The notes under the pieces: generated by a model
Database searches by the model: none
Told to the model about the DNA's origin: nothing
What the model saw: the letters and a program-made list of their open reading frames with translations, nothing else
Position numbers and translations under genes: made by a program
Shown: positions 1-8,377 of the stretch, piece by piece
How positions within the stretch are numbered: position 1 is the stretch's first letter
How the letters are laid out: every line of letters begins with the position of its first letter
DNA from: JBECKQ01 sp040235375
GTDB lineage: Bacteria > Planctomycetota > Phycisphaerae > UBA1845
Length of the DNA: 29,957 nucleotides
NCBI GenBank assembly: GCA_040235375.1
Contig: JBECKQ010000379.1
Span: forward strand, 1 to 29,957
Direction: 5' to 3'

Positions 1-28
1 GAGCAGACGCTCCAACGAGAGGATTTCC

Positions 29-1984
29 GTGGGCCAGACGCTGATTGAGAAGATAACGACCCGATACGCCACCAAGCTGAAGCCGGGCCAGAAAGTGCAT
101 GCCGGCGACTACGTGTCCATTCGCCCCAAGCACGTGATGACGCACGACAATACCGGGGCGGTTATTCCCAAGTTCAAGAGCATCGGAGCGAAACGGGTGT
201 TCGATCCGAAGCAGCCGGTGTTCTGCCTGGACCACGATATACAGAACACGTCGCCGGAAAACCTGGCGAAATACGCCAAGATCGAGGCGTTCGCCCGCGA
301 GCACGGCATCACGTTCTACAAGGCCGGCAGCGGGATCGGGCACCAGATCATGGTGGAAGAGGGCTTTGTGACGCCGGGCTCGTTCGTCGTCGCCAGCGAC
401 TCGCACAGCAACCTGTACGGCGGCGCGGCGGCCATGGGCACGCCCGTCGTGCGGACCGACGCGGCGGCGATCTGGGCTACCGGCGAAACGTGGTGGGAAG
501 TGCCGCCGATTGCCCGTGTGCAATTAGTCGGGCGGCTTGGGCGTGGCGTCGTCGGCAAGGACGTGATCATCGCCCTGTGCGGCAAGTTCAACAACGACGA
601 CGTGCTGAACCACGTTGTCGAGTTCGCCGGTGAGGGCATCGCCGGTTTGACGATGGACCAGCGCCTGACTATCGCGAACATGACGACGGAATGGGGTGCC
701 CTGGCCGGCGTGTTCCCCTTCGACGAGCGCCTGCGCGATTACCTTTACGAGCGCGCGGACGTGTTCGCCGGTCGGGGCGACGATCCGCCGCGATACACGC
801 GGCAGGACGTGGACCGCTGGTACGCCGAGCGGCTGGTGCCCGATGCGGACGCGTTCTATGCGAAGGACCTGGTGCTCGATCTGGCCGAGGTCACGCCGCA
901 CGTCGCGGGGCCGAACGAAGTGAAGACCATCACCCCCCTACCGGACATCGAGCCCAAGCGGGTGAAGGTCGATCGTGCGTACCTCCTGAGCTGCGTCAAC
1001 GCCCGCCTGGAGGATCTGACGCAGGCCGCCGAAGTGCTGGCCAGGCGTCGCGTGGCCGATCACGTCAAGCTCTACGTGGCGGCGGCGTCGGCCTCGGTCG
1101 AGCAGGCGGCGAAGAAGACGGGGGTCTGGGACACGCTGGTGCAGGCCGGGGCCATTACGCTTCCGCCGGGGTGCGGGCCGTGCATCGGCCTGGGCGAGGG
1201 GACGCTGACGGCCGGTGAGGTGGGCATCAGCGCGACGAACCGGAACTTCCAGGGAAGGATGGGATCGCGGGATGCCAAGGTCTACCTGGCGAGTCCGGCG
1301 GTCGTGGCGGCGTCGGCGGCAGCCGGCTACATCTGCGGTCCGTCGCGGATAGACGTTCGACCGATTCACGCCGAGGTGAAAGAGCACACCCGCGAGGAGA
1401 CTGCGGTCCCGGCGACCGAAATCCTGCCCGGTTTTCCCAAGGAAATCACCGGCCGGATTCTGCTGCTGCCGAAGGACAACCTCAACACCGACGGCATCTA
1501 CGGCAAGGACTTCACCTACAAGGACAATCTGACGCGCGAGGAAATGGCCGCGGCGGCTATGCTCAACTACGACCCCGCGTTCCAGACCATTGCCCGCGAG
1601 GGCGACATCATTGTCGGCGGTCGCAACTTCGGCAGCGGCTCGTCGCGCGAACAGGCGGCAACGGCGCTCGCGTATCGCGGCATCCGCATGGTGATCGCCG
1701 CGTCCTTCTCGCAGACGTACAAGCGCAACGCGTTTAACAACGGGTTTATCGTGTTCGAGTGCCCGGCGTTGGTGGACATGCTGCGGGCCGAGTTTGGCGA
1801 GCGTACGGCGGCCGGCGAGCGGACCATCGCCACCGCTGAAAAGGCGAGCGTCGATTTCTCGGAATCGACGATCGCCTATCGGGGCCGGTCGCTTCGATTC
1901 GCGCCGCTCGGGCCGGTGCCGCAGGAGCTGATTGTTTCCGGCGGCGCCGAGGCGCTGGTAGCCAAGCGGCTCGATGCGACCTGA
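29..1984 (+). CDS. Homoaconitase-like (Lys4-type) aconitase family hydratase, single chain
   Basis: Predicted 4Fe-4S hydratase/isomerase of 651 aa in which the catalytic (LeuC-like) and swivel (LeuD-like) parts form one chain. The aconitase signature DSHS is at residues 124-127. The three cluster cysteines are Cys322 (in LSCVNAR) and Cys382/Cys385 (in CGPC). The swivel-domain motif GSGSSREQ is at 535-542, followed by YKRNAFNNG near 564. The run from GHQIMVEEG through VRTDAAAIWATGETWW, and later GISATNRNFQGRMGSRDAK, resembles fungal homoaconitase Lys4 more than AcnA or AcnB from memory. Start is GTG, with GAGAGG six bases upstream. It could act on homoaconitate, or serve as the TCA-cycle aconitase or an isopropylmalate isomerase. 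No lysine or leucine gene lies beside it in the window, so the substrate is not settled. Cytoplasmic. Confidence 0.85.
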   Translation: MGQTLIEKITTRYATKLKPGQKVHAGDYVSIRPKHVMTHDNTGAVIPKFKSIGAKRVFDPKQPVFCLDHDIQNTSPENLAKYAKIEAFAREHGITFYKAGSGIGHQIMVEEGFVTPGSFVVASDSHSNLYGGAAAMGTPVVRTDAAAIWATGETWWEVPPIARVQLVGRLGRGVVGKDVIIALCGKFNNDDVLNHVVEFAGEGIAGLTMDQRLTIANMTTEWGALAGVFPFDERLRDYLYERADVFAGRGDDPPRYTRQDVDRWYAERLVPDADAFYAKDLVLDLAEVTPHVAGPNEVKTITPLPDIEPKRVKVDRAYLLSCVNARLEDLTQAAEVLARRRVADHVKLYVAAASASVEQAAKKTGVWDTLVQAGAITLPPGCGPCIGLGEGTLTAGEVGISATNRNFQGRMGSRDAKVYLASPAVVAASAAAGYICGPSRIDVRPIHAEVKEHTREETAVPATEILPGFPKEITGRILLLPKDNLNTDGIYGKDFTYKDNLTREEMAAAAMLNYDPAFQTIAREGDIIVGGRNFGSGSSREQAATALAYRGIRMVIAASFSQTYKRNAFNNGFIVFECPALVDMLRAEFGERTAAGERTIATAEKASVDFSESTIAYRGRSLRFAPLGPVPQELIVSGGAEALVAKRLDAT

Positions 1985-2086
1985 ACGTCCGATAAGGTGG
2001 GTGCGCTGGGTGCTTTGTAATGGATGTGTGGATTACTCTGGTGAAGTTTTGGGCATTTCATGCGTGCAATCGCCGCTGCCTGATGG

Positions 2087-2092
2087 TATGCT
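2087..2092 (+). promoter_or_regulatory. Weak candidate extended -10 box (TGG-TATGCT)
   Basis: TGG followed by TATGCT looks like an extended -10 element, with a poor -35 (GTGCAA, 2064-2069) 17 bases upstream. If real, transcription would start near 2099 and run about 110 bases to the terminator at 2188-2209 without an obvious gene. The match is weak. Confidence 0.2.
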
Positions 2093-2120
2093 ACCCGGAC
2101 AACGAAATGAATTGGCGACA

Positions 2121-2151
2121 CCGCTGAAACAACTGGGTGCCGCTGAATCAA
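2121..2151 (+). repeat. Short direct repeat, 11 of 12 bases, 19-base period
   Basis: CCGCTGAAACAA (2121-2132) and CCGCTGAATCAA (2140-2151) differ at one base. The CCGCT of the second copy can pair with AGCGG at 2157-2161. The repeat sits in the non-coding stretch between the homoaconitase-like gene and the channel gene, just before the terminator. Function unknown; it could be part of a structured transcript or simply chance. Confidence 0.4.
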
Positions 2152-2187
2152 ATTAAAGCGGCGGGCTCGTCGGTGCGGAGGAGGAAC

Positions 2188-2209
2188 GACGGGCTCGCCC
2201 GTCTTTTTT
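2188..2209 (+). terminator. Intrinsic terminator
   Basis: GACGGG (2188-2193) pairs perfectly with CCCGTC (2198-2203) around a CTCG loop and is followed at once by six T (2204-2209). It lies 203 bases after the stop of the homoaconitase-like gene. There is no T tract in the opposite direction, so it probably works only on the + strand. The rest of 1985-2340 has no supported gene. Confidence 0.8.
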
Positions 2210-2340
2210 ATCCCCCCCACTGTAATGTGACGGCGCCGTTATCCTGCTGGCTAGGGGAAAACCTCAGCTTGGCGGCGGTCTCATGTAATGACATAGGGGG
2301 CCGGTCCGCCCTGCGGGGAGGAACGCGGCTGACGGAATCC

Positions 2341-5300
2341 TCAGGCCGAGTCTCCCGCCGGTTCGTCCTCCTCTCCAGTCGCCAGACCGGGAATGCGCAC
2401 ACTGGGATGCAGGGAGATCGTCCGCTGAGGGAATGGAATGTCGATGCCCTCTTCCTTGAACCGTTTGGCGATCGTGTAGCGCATGTCGATCATGCCAAAC
2501 CAGCGATCGCGGGCCGTGGGGAACCACGCTGCCAGCGTGAACTTGAGGGCATTGTCGCCGAAGTCCACAAACCACACCACCGGCTCGGGATAGGCGAGCA
2601 CGCTCGGCTGCTTGTTGGCGATATCGAGGAGGAGATCGCGCACCTTCTCCGGATCGCTGCTGTAGGACACGCCGATGTCCAGCTTCCCACGGATTCTGGT
2701 GTCCTGAAGGGTCCAGTTGATGACCTTCGCAGTGATGAACTCGCTGTTGGGAATAACCATGTCGATGTTGTCGAACGATTTGATCTGCGTCGAGCGCATG
2801 CTGATGCCGACGACTTCGCCCACCTCGCCGCTCACGTCCACAAGGTCACCCACCTTGACGTGACGTTCGGCGAACAGGATCAGACCGCTGACGAAGTTGA
2901 TGAGCAACGGCTGCAATCCGAGACCGAGGCCGAGCCCGAGGCCGCCCAGCATGACGGCGATCGCCCCCAGGTTGATACGCAGAAGCCTTAGCGAAATGTA
3001 GAAGCCGAGGACCAGCAGCGTGTAGTGCAGCAACGTGTTGATCGTCGCCTGGGCGGCGCGGTGCACGTGGTACGCAGGGTAGACGTTGTGGTTGAGCATC
3101 GCACGAACGCCGCGCGAGACTTTGAAGGATGCGAGAAACACCAGAATCGCGGCCAGCGCCTGACCGAGCTCGATCGGATTGGCGGCACGGGGATTGAACT
3201 GGAACGCAAGAATCTGCCGCGCGGTCAGCTCGGTCACGCCCCACGAGACGAATACCCACAGCAGCGCCCCGATCCACACGAACCAGCGCAGGAGCGTCGC
3301 GACGCTGGTGACGACGAGTCGAAGCTCGCGCGACTCGAAGCTGGCGAGCAGATCGTCGAGGCTGAACTCCCCGCCTGCGAGGTCCGCCGCGGCCGGAGCC
3401 GAAGCCGTCACCGGCGCGTCCTCCTGCTCGGTAACGGAGTACCTGGCGGTCACGTCGCGGAGCAGGTCGGCAAGTATGACCGCGCCGGAGAGAATGAGCA
3501 CGGTGTAGATCACATTGCGGACGACGTAGGTCACGAGGGCGCTGTATCCGGCGAACTCGATAACGATGAAAGCGAAGATCACGAGAAGCAGGAGCGGATA
3601 CAGCCGGACCAGGACGCCGAACAGGATCGGCCGGCGCTGCACGAAGCCACGGCCGACGATGCGCACCGCGGTCTTCCGGTGCCGCAGCATGAGCATGACC
3701 ACGGTGAGACCCGTGATGCTGTAAACCATCCACACGGCGTCATCGACCGCCGGTGCGATGTCGAGCGTCGAGAGAACGATGACCGGCGGGATGAGCACGA
3801 CGGTCACGCGCCACAGCAGTCGCAGCCAGAAGCGATAATGCTCGGCGACGACGTTGGAGCAGGGGATGATGCGAAAACGCGGCTTGCCGGTACGGAACAG
3901 GCGGCCGATCAGCGTGAGCGAGAGCATGGCGGCCAGAAGGAACCAGAGCAGCCGCCGGGCGAGCAGCTCCTCGGCCCGCACCGTATCCGTGTTCAGCCCG
4001 ACGACGAGCAGCAGCAGTGCCGTGGGCAAAGCCACGGGCAGACTGAAACCAAGGACCCGCGACATCTGGATGCGGAAGCGATCGGTAAAGCGAACTTCGG
4101 TGGCGGTTCCCTCCTCGATGTCGGCGGTGATCGCCTCTTCGTGTTTCGTCGCGTAATGAAGCAGCCGGCGGCCACCTCCGACACCCAGCAGAGCACCCGC
4201 GATCACGACGAATGCCGCAACGACGTACTGCCCTGGCGCGATCGCATCGAGGTGGGCGTGGAGGTGCGCCCACGCCTGCAAGACGCCCGCCGTCAGGACA
4301 CCGGTGACAATCTCGGCGTAGGCGGCGCGCACCTTGCCGATCGCACTGGGGCCGCGTGCGGTCGTGTAGGACCAGAAGAGCCATTCGCTGTGCTGGTGCA
4401 GTTGCTGAAGGAAGGCACTGAGCTCTTTCTCCTGCTCTTCCAGCCGGCTGATGAGCACGTCGTCCCAGTTGATGACTTCCGCCATCACGCTTTCGACCTT
4501 TGGTCGGTAGTCGGCGGCGAGCTCGGCGGTGAGCTTGTCGAATTCCTGTCGTCGATCCGGATCGGTTATCTCAGAAACGCGTCGCTTGAGGATGTCATTG
4601 GCCTCGTCGAGGCGTTCAGTCGCGACGTCCTGGTCCTGGAGGAGCGTATCCCGGCTGCGGCGGGCCTCGTCGAGGCGGGCTCGGACAGCCTCGAGCTCCT
4701 CGGTGTAATGCTTGATCTGATCGCCGAGCCGGCGGTAGGCAGCGGTTTTCTCGGCGCCGGTGGTTCGCGCAAGCCGTTCTTCGAGCCGCGTGTAGAACTG
4801 GCTGATGCGCTCGGTTTCGGCGGGGAGATTCTGCTTGGCCGTCGCCTGGAACTGCGCGCGTATGGCATCGATCCTGGACGTGAACTTCTGCCGCGTCTCG
4901 GCGATAATCTGGCGGTACGACCAGTAGGCTTTCAACGCGGGCGTGTCCGCCGCCTCCAGCTCGGACGCGATGCGCTCGACCTCCGATTGCGAAGCGAGCT
5001 TGTCGAGGCGGCTCCGGTAATCGCCCAACGCGCGGGCGTAGGCAATCAGCGACGGTAGGACAGCGTCGGCGGCCGTCATTTCAAGATTGATAACCACCTT
5101 CTCGGCTGCGAGCTGCTCGACGCCCATGTTGGCCTGGAAGACCTGCCACGCGAGGCGGCGAGCGCGCAGGTGGCGGATTCGGTCAACGGTGGCGCTGTCC
5201 ATGTCGGCCGGTTTGGACGTCGGCTCTTTCAGGAACTTGTCGAGGGCCGCCCGGGCCTCTGCGAGGGCCTGTGCGGCCTGCTGCTCACGCTGCGGATAGG

Positions 5301-5868
5301 CCGACAGCGTATTTCGGCGGCTGGTCTGCTGCTTGTTGGTGGTGTCGGCCAGCATGCCGACGCGTATGTACTCCTGCGAGATCTTGTCTCGTTGCTCGGC
5401 AAGGGAGCTCTCGCTGCGGAAGACATGCCGCATTTGAGCCTGAATTTCCTCGGTACGCTTCTTGTATTCCTCGATCTGCTGGCTGCGCTCGGCGATTGCA
5501 TCCGCAGAGCCCAGCGTCGCGGCGCGGCGCAAGGTTTCGATGTAGGCATCCACCGCCTGAGCCGAGTTGGTCAGCGTTTCGATCAATGATTGGATCGTTG
5601 CCGCGATCTGCTTGTCGGCGGAGGATGCCTCCTTGCCCTGGCCGAGATTCCCCAACTGGTCCGCCAGCTCCTTCTTGCGCTGCTCGATCAGCGCGCGAAC
5701 CTCATTGGCGGCATCGATGGTCTTGGGGGCGGGCAGCGGCGTGACGGCGACGGCCGTGGGTTCCGGGGCGGTCGTTTCCGCAGGCTGCGAGGTCTGCGCG
5801 ACCACCGCCGAACTCACCATGAGCGCGATGATCAATGATGCGAATAGAATGCGGTACGTGCGCGCCAT
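2341..5868 (-). CDS. Large mechanosensitive ion channel, MscK/MscM (KefA)-type MscS family
   Basis: Inner-membrane tension-gated channel that releases solutes on osmotic downshock. From the ATG at 5868 it is 1175 aa, close to E. coli MscK and MscM. A signal peptide (MARTYR, then a hydrophobic run ending VVAQ) is followed by a Gln/Glu/Arg-rich, coiled-coil-like periplasmic region to about residue 500. About eleven membrane segments follow from about 550 to 1000. The MscS core is at the C-terminal end: a Gly/Leu-rich pore helix (GGLGLGLGLGLQPLLINF), then the beta domain with VKVGDLVDVSGEVGEV and VIPNSEFITAKVINW. The frame stays open to a GTG at 5931, but a consensus -10 box lies between that GTG and the ATG, and the signal peptide begins at MART, so the ATG is preferred. 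It converges with the homoaconitase-like gene. Confidence 0.92.
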   Translation of the reverse strand: MARTYRILFASLIIALMVSSAVVAQTSQPAETTAPEPTAVAVTPLPAPKTIDAANEVRALIEQRKKELADQLGNLGQGKEASSADKQIAATIQSLIETLTNSAQAVDAYIETLRRAATLGSADAIAERSQQIEEYKKRTEEIQAQMRHVFRSESSLAEQRDKISQEYIRVGMLADTTNKQQTSRRNTLSAYPQREQQAAQALAEARAALDKFLKEPTSKPADMDSATVDRIRHLRARRLAWQVFQANMGVEQLAAEKVVINLEMTAADAVLPSLIAYARALGDYRSRLDKLASQSEVERIASELEAADTPALKAYWSYRQIIAETRQKFTSRIDAIRAQFQATAKQNLPAETERISQFYTRLEERLARTTGAEKTAAYRRLGDQIKHYTEELEAVRARLDEARRSRDTLLQDQDVATERLDEANDILKRRVSEITDPDRRQEFDKLTAELAADYRPKVESVMAEVINWDDVLISRLEEQEKELSAFLQQLHQHSEWLFWSYTTARGPSAIGKVRAAYAEIVTGVLTAGVLQAWAHLHAHLDAIAPGQYVVAAFVVIAGALLGVGGGRRLLHYATKHEEAITADIEEGTATEVRFTDRFRIQMSRVLGFSLPVALPTALLLLVVGLNTDTVRAEELLARRLLWFLLAAMLSLTLIGRLFRTGKPRFRIIPCSNVVAEHYRFWLRLLWRVTVVLIPPVIVLSTLDIAPAVDDAVWMVYSITGLTVVMLMLRHRKTAVRIVGRGFVQRRPILFGVLVRLYPLLLLVIFAFIVIEFAGYSALVTYVVRNVIYTVLILSGAVILADLLRDVTARYSVTEQEDAPVTASAPAAADLAGGEFSLDDLLASFESRELRLVVTSVATLLRWFVWIGALLWVFVSWGVTELTARQILAFQFNPRAANPIELGQALAAILVFLASFKVSRGVRAMLNHNVYPAYHVHRAAQATINTLLHYTLLVLGFYISLRLLRINLGAIAVMLGGLGLGLGLGLQPLLINFVSGLILFAERHVKVGDLVDVSGEVGEVVGISMRSTQIKSFDNIDMVIPNSEFITAKVINWTLQDTRIRGKLDIGVSYSSDPEKVRDLLLDIANKQPSVLAYPEPVVWFVDFGDNALKFTLAAWFPTARDRWFGMIDMRYTIAKRFKEEGIDIPFPQRTISLHPSVRIPGLATGEEDEPAGDSA

Positions 5869-5907
5869 CGGCCCCACTGGTGGCGGCAAGGTCTGCATAG
5901 AAAACGC

Positions 5908-5935
5908 ATTATACGTCGGTAGGAAACTCACACAA
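5908..5935 (-). promoter_or_regulatory. Candidate sigma-70-type promoter of the mechanosensitive channel gene
   Basis: Reading the - strand, TTGTGT (5935-5930) is followed after 16 bases by a perfect TATAAT (5913-5908). Transcription would start near 5901, giving a leader of about 33 bases to the ATG at 5868. The -35 matches only its first three bases. A perfect -10 in such GC-rich DNA, directly before a gene, is the main support. Confidence 0.55.
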
Positions 5936-5947
5936 GAATGGCGATGG

Positions 5948-7018
5948 TCATGCTTCGGCCGCGGCCAACTCCGCTTGTTGCTTCGTCCCCTGGTCCTCGA
6001 GATAGGCGGCGACGGTCCGGGGGATTCCCTCTTCGTAGGTGACCGTCGATGACCAGCCGAGCATTTCGCGGGCCTTGTCGCAGCGGAAGAACGTACGGCG
6101 CCCCATCAGCCAGACCGAGTATCGCGTTACCAGCGGCGGTCGTTTCAGATGGAGCAGGTGCCCCACACACTCAAGCAAAAAGCCGACCGCGTAGGCAACG
6201 TAATACGGGACGCGCCTGGTCACTTCGCGCTCGCCGAGTGCCTTGGCAACGAGGTTAAAATAGACACGCTGGGTGAGGACGCCATCGTTGCTGCAATTGA
6301 ATGCTTCACCGGCCGCGACCTCGGAGTCGGCAGCCAGGATTGCCGCCTCGGCGACGTTGCCGGCATGGACGACGTTAAGCCGGTTGTTGCCGTCGCCGAT
6401 CAACCGGATCTTGCCGCTACGGATGGAGTCGCACAACCGGCCGATCGTCGCCCGGTCCCTGGGACCATACAGCCAGCTCGGGCGGATCACCGTGACGGCC
6501 AGATCGCCCCGATCGTGGGCCGCCCACGCCAGTCGCTCGGCCTCGACCTTCGCCCGGCTGTAGTAACTCCAGCGATGAAGCTTCTGGCCGAGCGGCGCCG
6601 ATTCATCCAGCGATGCTCCTTTGAGGTTGGGATGGCCGTAAGCACTGATGGAGCTGATGTGCACGAATCGGCAAACTCGCGCCTCGGTTGCCGCATTCAG
6701 AAGGTTTCGCGTGCCTTCAATTGTGATCTTCGCGAACTCGCTCCAGGGGCCCCAGTCGCCGACCCTGGCAGCGGCGTGATAGACAGTCTTCACGCCGGCA
6801 CACGCGCGCCGCAGCGACTGCAGATCGGTAACATCTCCTTCCGCCAGCTCCACCCCGATTGAACGCAGAAATCGCGTGTCGCTCGAGGCCCGAACAAGGG
6901 CCCGGACGGGACGGCCCCGCCGGACCAGTTGCTCGGCGATATGGCTCCCAAGCAGGCCCGTCGCCCCGGTTACCAGCTCAATCTGTTGGTCGCCGCCGTC
7001 GTCCAAGTTGCACCTCAT
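5948..7018 (-). CDS. NAD(P)-dependent epimerase/dehydratase (extended SDR family)
   Basis: Extended short-chain dehydrogenase of 356 aa. The N-terminal Rossmann motif TGATGLLG (residues 17-24) binds NAD(P). The catalytic YxxxK is Tyr153-Lys157 (YSRAK), preceded by the HISSISAYG strand with the catalytic serine. The C-terminal part (near YYVAYAVGFLLECVGHLL) is more hydrophobic than in UDP-sugar epimerases. With AARVGDWGPW after the second strand, it recalls the 3-beta-hydroxysteroid dehydrogenase / dihydroflavonol-reductase-like branch rather than GalE. It could act on a sugar nucleotide, a terpenoid or another alcohol; the sequence does not decide. Its stop is 79 bases upstream of the channel's ATG. 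Start is the ATG at 7018; no strong ribosome site is visible. Confidence 0.85.
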   Translation of the reverse strand: MRCNLDDGGDQQIELVTGATGLLGSHIAEQLVRRGRPVRALVRASSDTRFLRSIGVELAEGDVTDLQSLRRACAGVKTVYHAAARVGDWGPWSEFAKITIEGTRNLLNAATEARVCRFVHISSISAYGHPNLKGASLDESAPLGQKLHRWSYYSRAKVEAERLAWAAHDRGDLAVTVIRPSWLYGPRDRATIGRLCDSIRSGKIRLIGDGNNRLNVVHAGNVAEAAILAADSEVAAGEAFNCSNDGVLTQRVYFNLVAKALGEREVTRRVPYYVAYAVGFLLECVGHLLHLKRPPLVTRYSVWLMGRRTFFRCDKAREMLGWSSTVTYEEGIPRTVAAYLEDQGTKQQAELAAAEA

Positions 7019-7041
7019 ACGCAGTGCCTGCGAGAGGCGAC

Positions 7042-7070
7042 AAGGTAGGAGTGAACTTCCGACAGGTCAA
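7042..7070 (-). promoter_or_regulatory. Candidate promoter of the SDR gene
   Basis: On the - strand, TTGACC (7070-7065) lies 17 bases before TACCTT (7047-7042). The -35 matches five of six consensus bases; the -10 only three. A start near 7035 would leave a short leader before the ATG at 7018. It lies in the 107-base gap between the DUF1571 gene and the SDR gene. Confidence 0.35.
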
Positions 7071-7125
7071 GCAATCGGCGCGCAGGATCGTTCGGCTGGC
7101 TGAGGATTCCAGTGAAGCGGCACGC

Positions 7126-8022
7126 CTAGAAATGGATCTTGTCGGGATCGAAGTCGTCGGGCCGGTAGCGCGGATTCCAGATGACGTCGGTGTAGACGTA
7201 ACTGCCGAGGAGCCGCCGGCCCTTGGGATCCGCGTAGGAGTAGCAGGCCGTGGGAACGAGCCATTCCTTGTCCACGTGGATGACAAGGAGGCTGTCCGGA
7301 TAGGGCTCCTCGTGGCCGGTGTACGGCAGCCGGCGCTCGAACACATAGGTGGGGCGCGAATCGATCTGACCTTCGCCGACAAAGCGAAGGTCGAGCACGC
7401 CGGCCTTCTGGGCCTTGTGAGCGTACTTGAGGATCAGCTCGAACGACTTGTCAAAGCCGAACTGATCGATGGTGCGCCGGGAGGCTTTCTTGGCCCGCCA
7501 GCCGTGGATGGGCTGCTTGATCTTGGGAACGAAAGCGCGGAGGATGGCGCCCGCCGGCTTGGCCCAGGCAAGCTCATTGCCATCCGCGTCCTTCCACTTG
7601 CCTTGGACGTACAGCGCTCTCTGGCAGTCGCCGACATTCTTGGTGAACGTCATGTCCACGCTGAACGGCTTTTCGAGGACGCGAACATCGGCGCGCTGCT
7701 CGGGGCGGATTTCGCCGTCGATATACTCCTGTTTGGCGAATTCGCACCGGTAAGCGTCGACGTTTTTCTGATATCTCTTCCAGCACTGGGCCAGAAACTC
7801 GAGCGGTTTGCTGCGCGCGAGGCTCTCATCGGGGCGCTCCGCGTCGGCGATCATCGACGCCTCCGCGGTGCCTGCGGAATCGCCCAGGCGCTCAGGCCCG
7901 CCGATGGACGTCGCCGCCTGATGGCACTGCACCGTCAGCGCAATGCTCATCATCATACCGGCAGTCAGGGGCATTCTCCTCACGGCGGTTCGCACATCCC
8001 AGGGGTCTATCTTGTTATGCAC
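7126..8022 (-). CDS. DUF1571 family secreted protein
   Basis: Protein of 298 aa with an N-terminal export signal (twin Arg, then a hydrophobic MPLTAGMMMSIALTV stretch ending at about residue 32). The remainder, from about 65 on, matches my memory of DUF1571: LEFLAQCWKRYQ and VDAYRCEFAKQE, then EKPFSVDMTF, and near the C-terminus PDSLLVIHVDKEWLVPTAC and YVYTDVIWNPR. The family is mainly planctomycetal and may fold like LolA-type lipid-binding proteins; function unknown. Start is GTG at 8022, supported by GAGGA (8031-8027) four bases upstream. The Cys at the end of the signal (TVQC) lacks the small residue expected before a lipidated cysteine, so I do not call it a lipoprotein. It stands alone: 355 bases separate it from the kinase gene upstream and 107 from the SDR gene. 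Confidence 0.75.
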   Translation of the reverse strand: MHNKIDPWDVRTAVRRMPLTAGMMMSIALTVQCHQAATSIGGPERLGDSAGTAEASMIADAERPDESLARSKPLEFLAQCWKRYQKNVDAYRCEFAKQEYIDGEIRPEQRADVRVLEKPFSVDMTFTKNVGDCQRALYVQGKWKDADGNELAWAKPAGAILRAFVPKIKQPIHGWRAKKASRRTIDQFGFDKSFELILKYAHKAQKAGVLDLRFVGEGQIDSRPTYVFERRLPYTGHEEPYPDSLLVIHVDKEWLVPTACYSYADPKGRRLLGSYVYTDVIWNPRYRPDDFDPDKIHF

Positions 8023-8377
8023 GGATTCCTCGACTCAAGGCAAGCATACGATCTTTGGCGGCGCGGCGCGCAACTCTGCGGCGATTTCGCAGCCAAACCG
8101 AAAACACACGACTCATTCTGGAAGCCATCGTGCTGCAAGCCCGGAGCGCAATCCCGATCTCAACGTCTTCCCCCAGGTATTATCGGCACCAGCAGCTTGC
8201 CTTCTGGAGCAGTATGCCCCAGCCGCGCCCGTCAGCGGTGAGCAGCGTCCGCCGTCACGCCGGGCAGGATGGGTGAAGTATAACAGCTTCTACAGGCGTT
8301 TCCAGCCGTGGTTGCACAACGCACCCGGCGCGGGTCCGAAGATATCTTAAAGTAGCTGGGAGAAGTCGCCTTTCCCG
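8023..8377. other. Intergenic region between kinase and DUF1571 genes
   Basis: This 355-base gap holds no supported gene on either strand; open frames across it show no recognisable protein. It contains a weak candidate promoter toward DUF1571 (8277-8304), the DUF1571 ribosome site (8027-8031), and a 10-base perfect palindrome AAGATATCTT (8339-8348) close to the kinase stop. No hairpin with a T tract was seen for ending kinase transcription. Confidence 0.6.
8277..8304 (-). promoter_or_regulatory. Weak candidate promoter of the DUF1571 gene
   Basis: On the - strand TGGAAA (8304-8299) is followed after 16 bases by TATACT (8282-8277). The -10 matches five of six bases and the -35 four. It would give a leader of about 250 bases before the GTG at 8022, which is long. 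Confidence 0.3.

Noticed and set aside
1974..2156. A 60-codon open frame after the homoaconitase stop
   Set aside because: It begins inside the preceding gene's end, has no ribosome site or recognisable composition, and overlaps the repeat and small-RNA candidate.
3025..5058. Long + strand open frame opposite the channel gene
   Set aside because: Low-complexity Arg/Glu/Asp-rich translation opposite the coiled-coil and membrane region; no ribosome site was recognised.
5869..5931. GTG at 5931 as the start of the channel gene
   Set aside because: The region holds a consensus -10 box and the signal peptide begins at the ATG at 5868.
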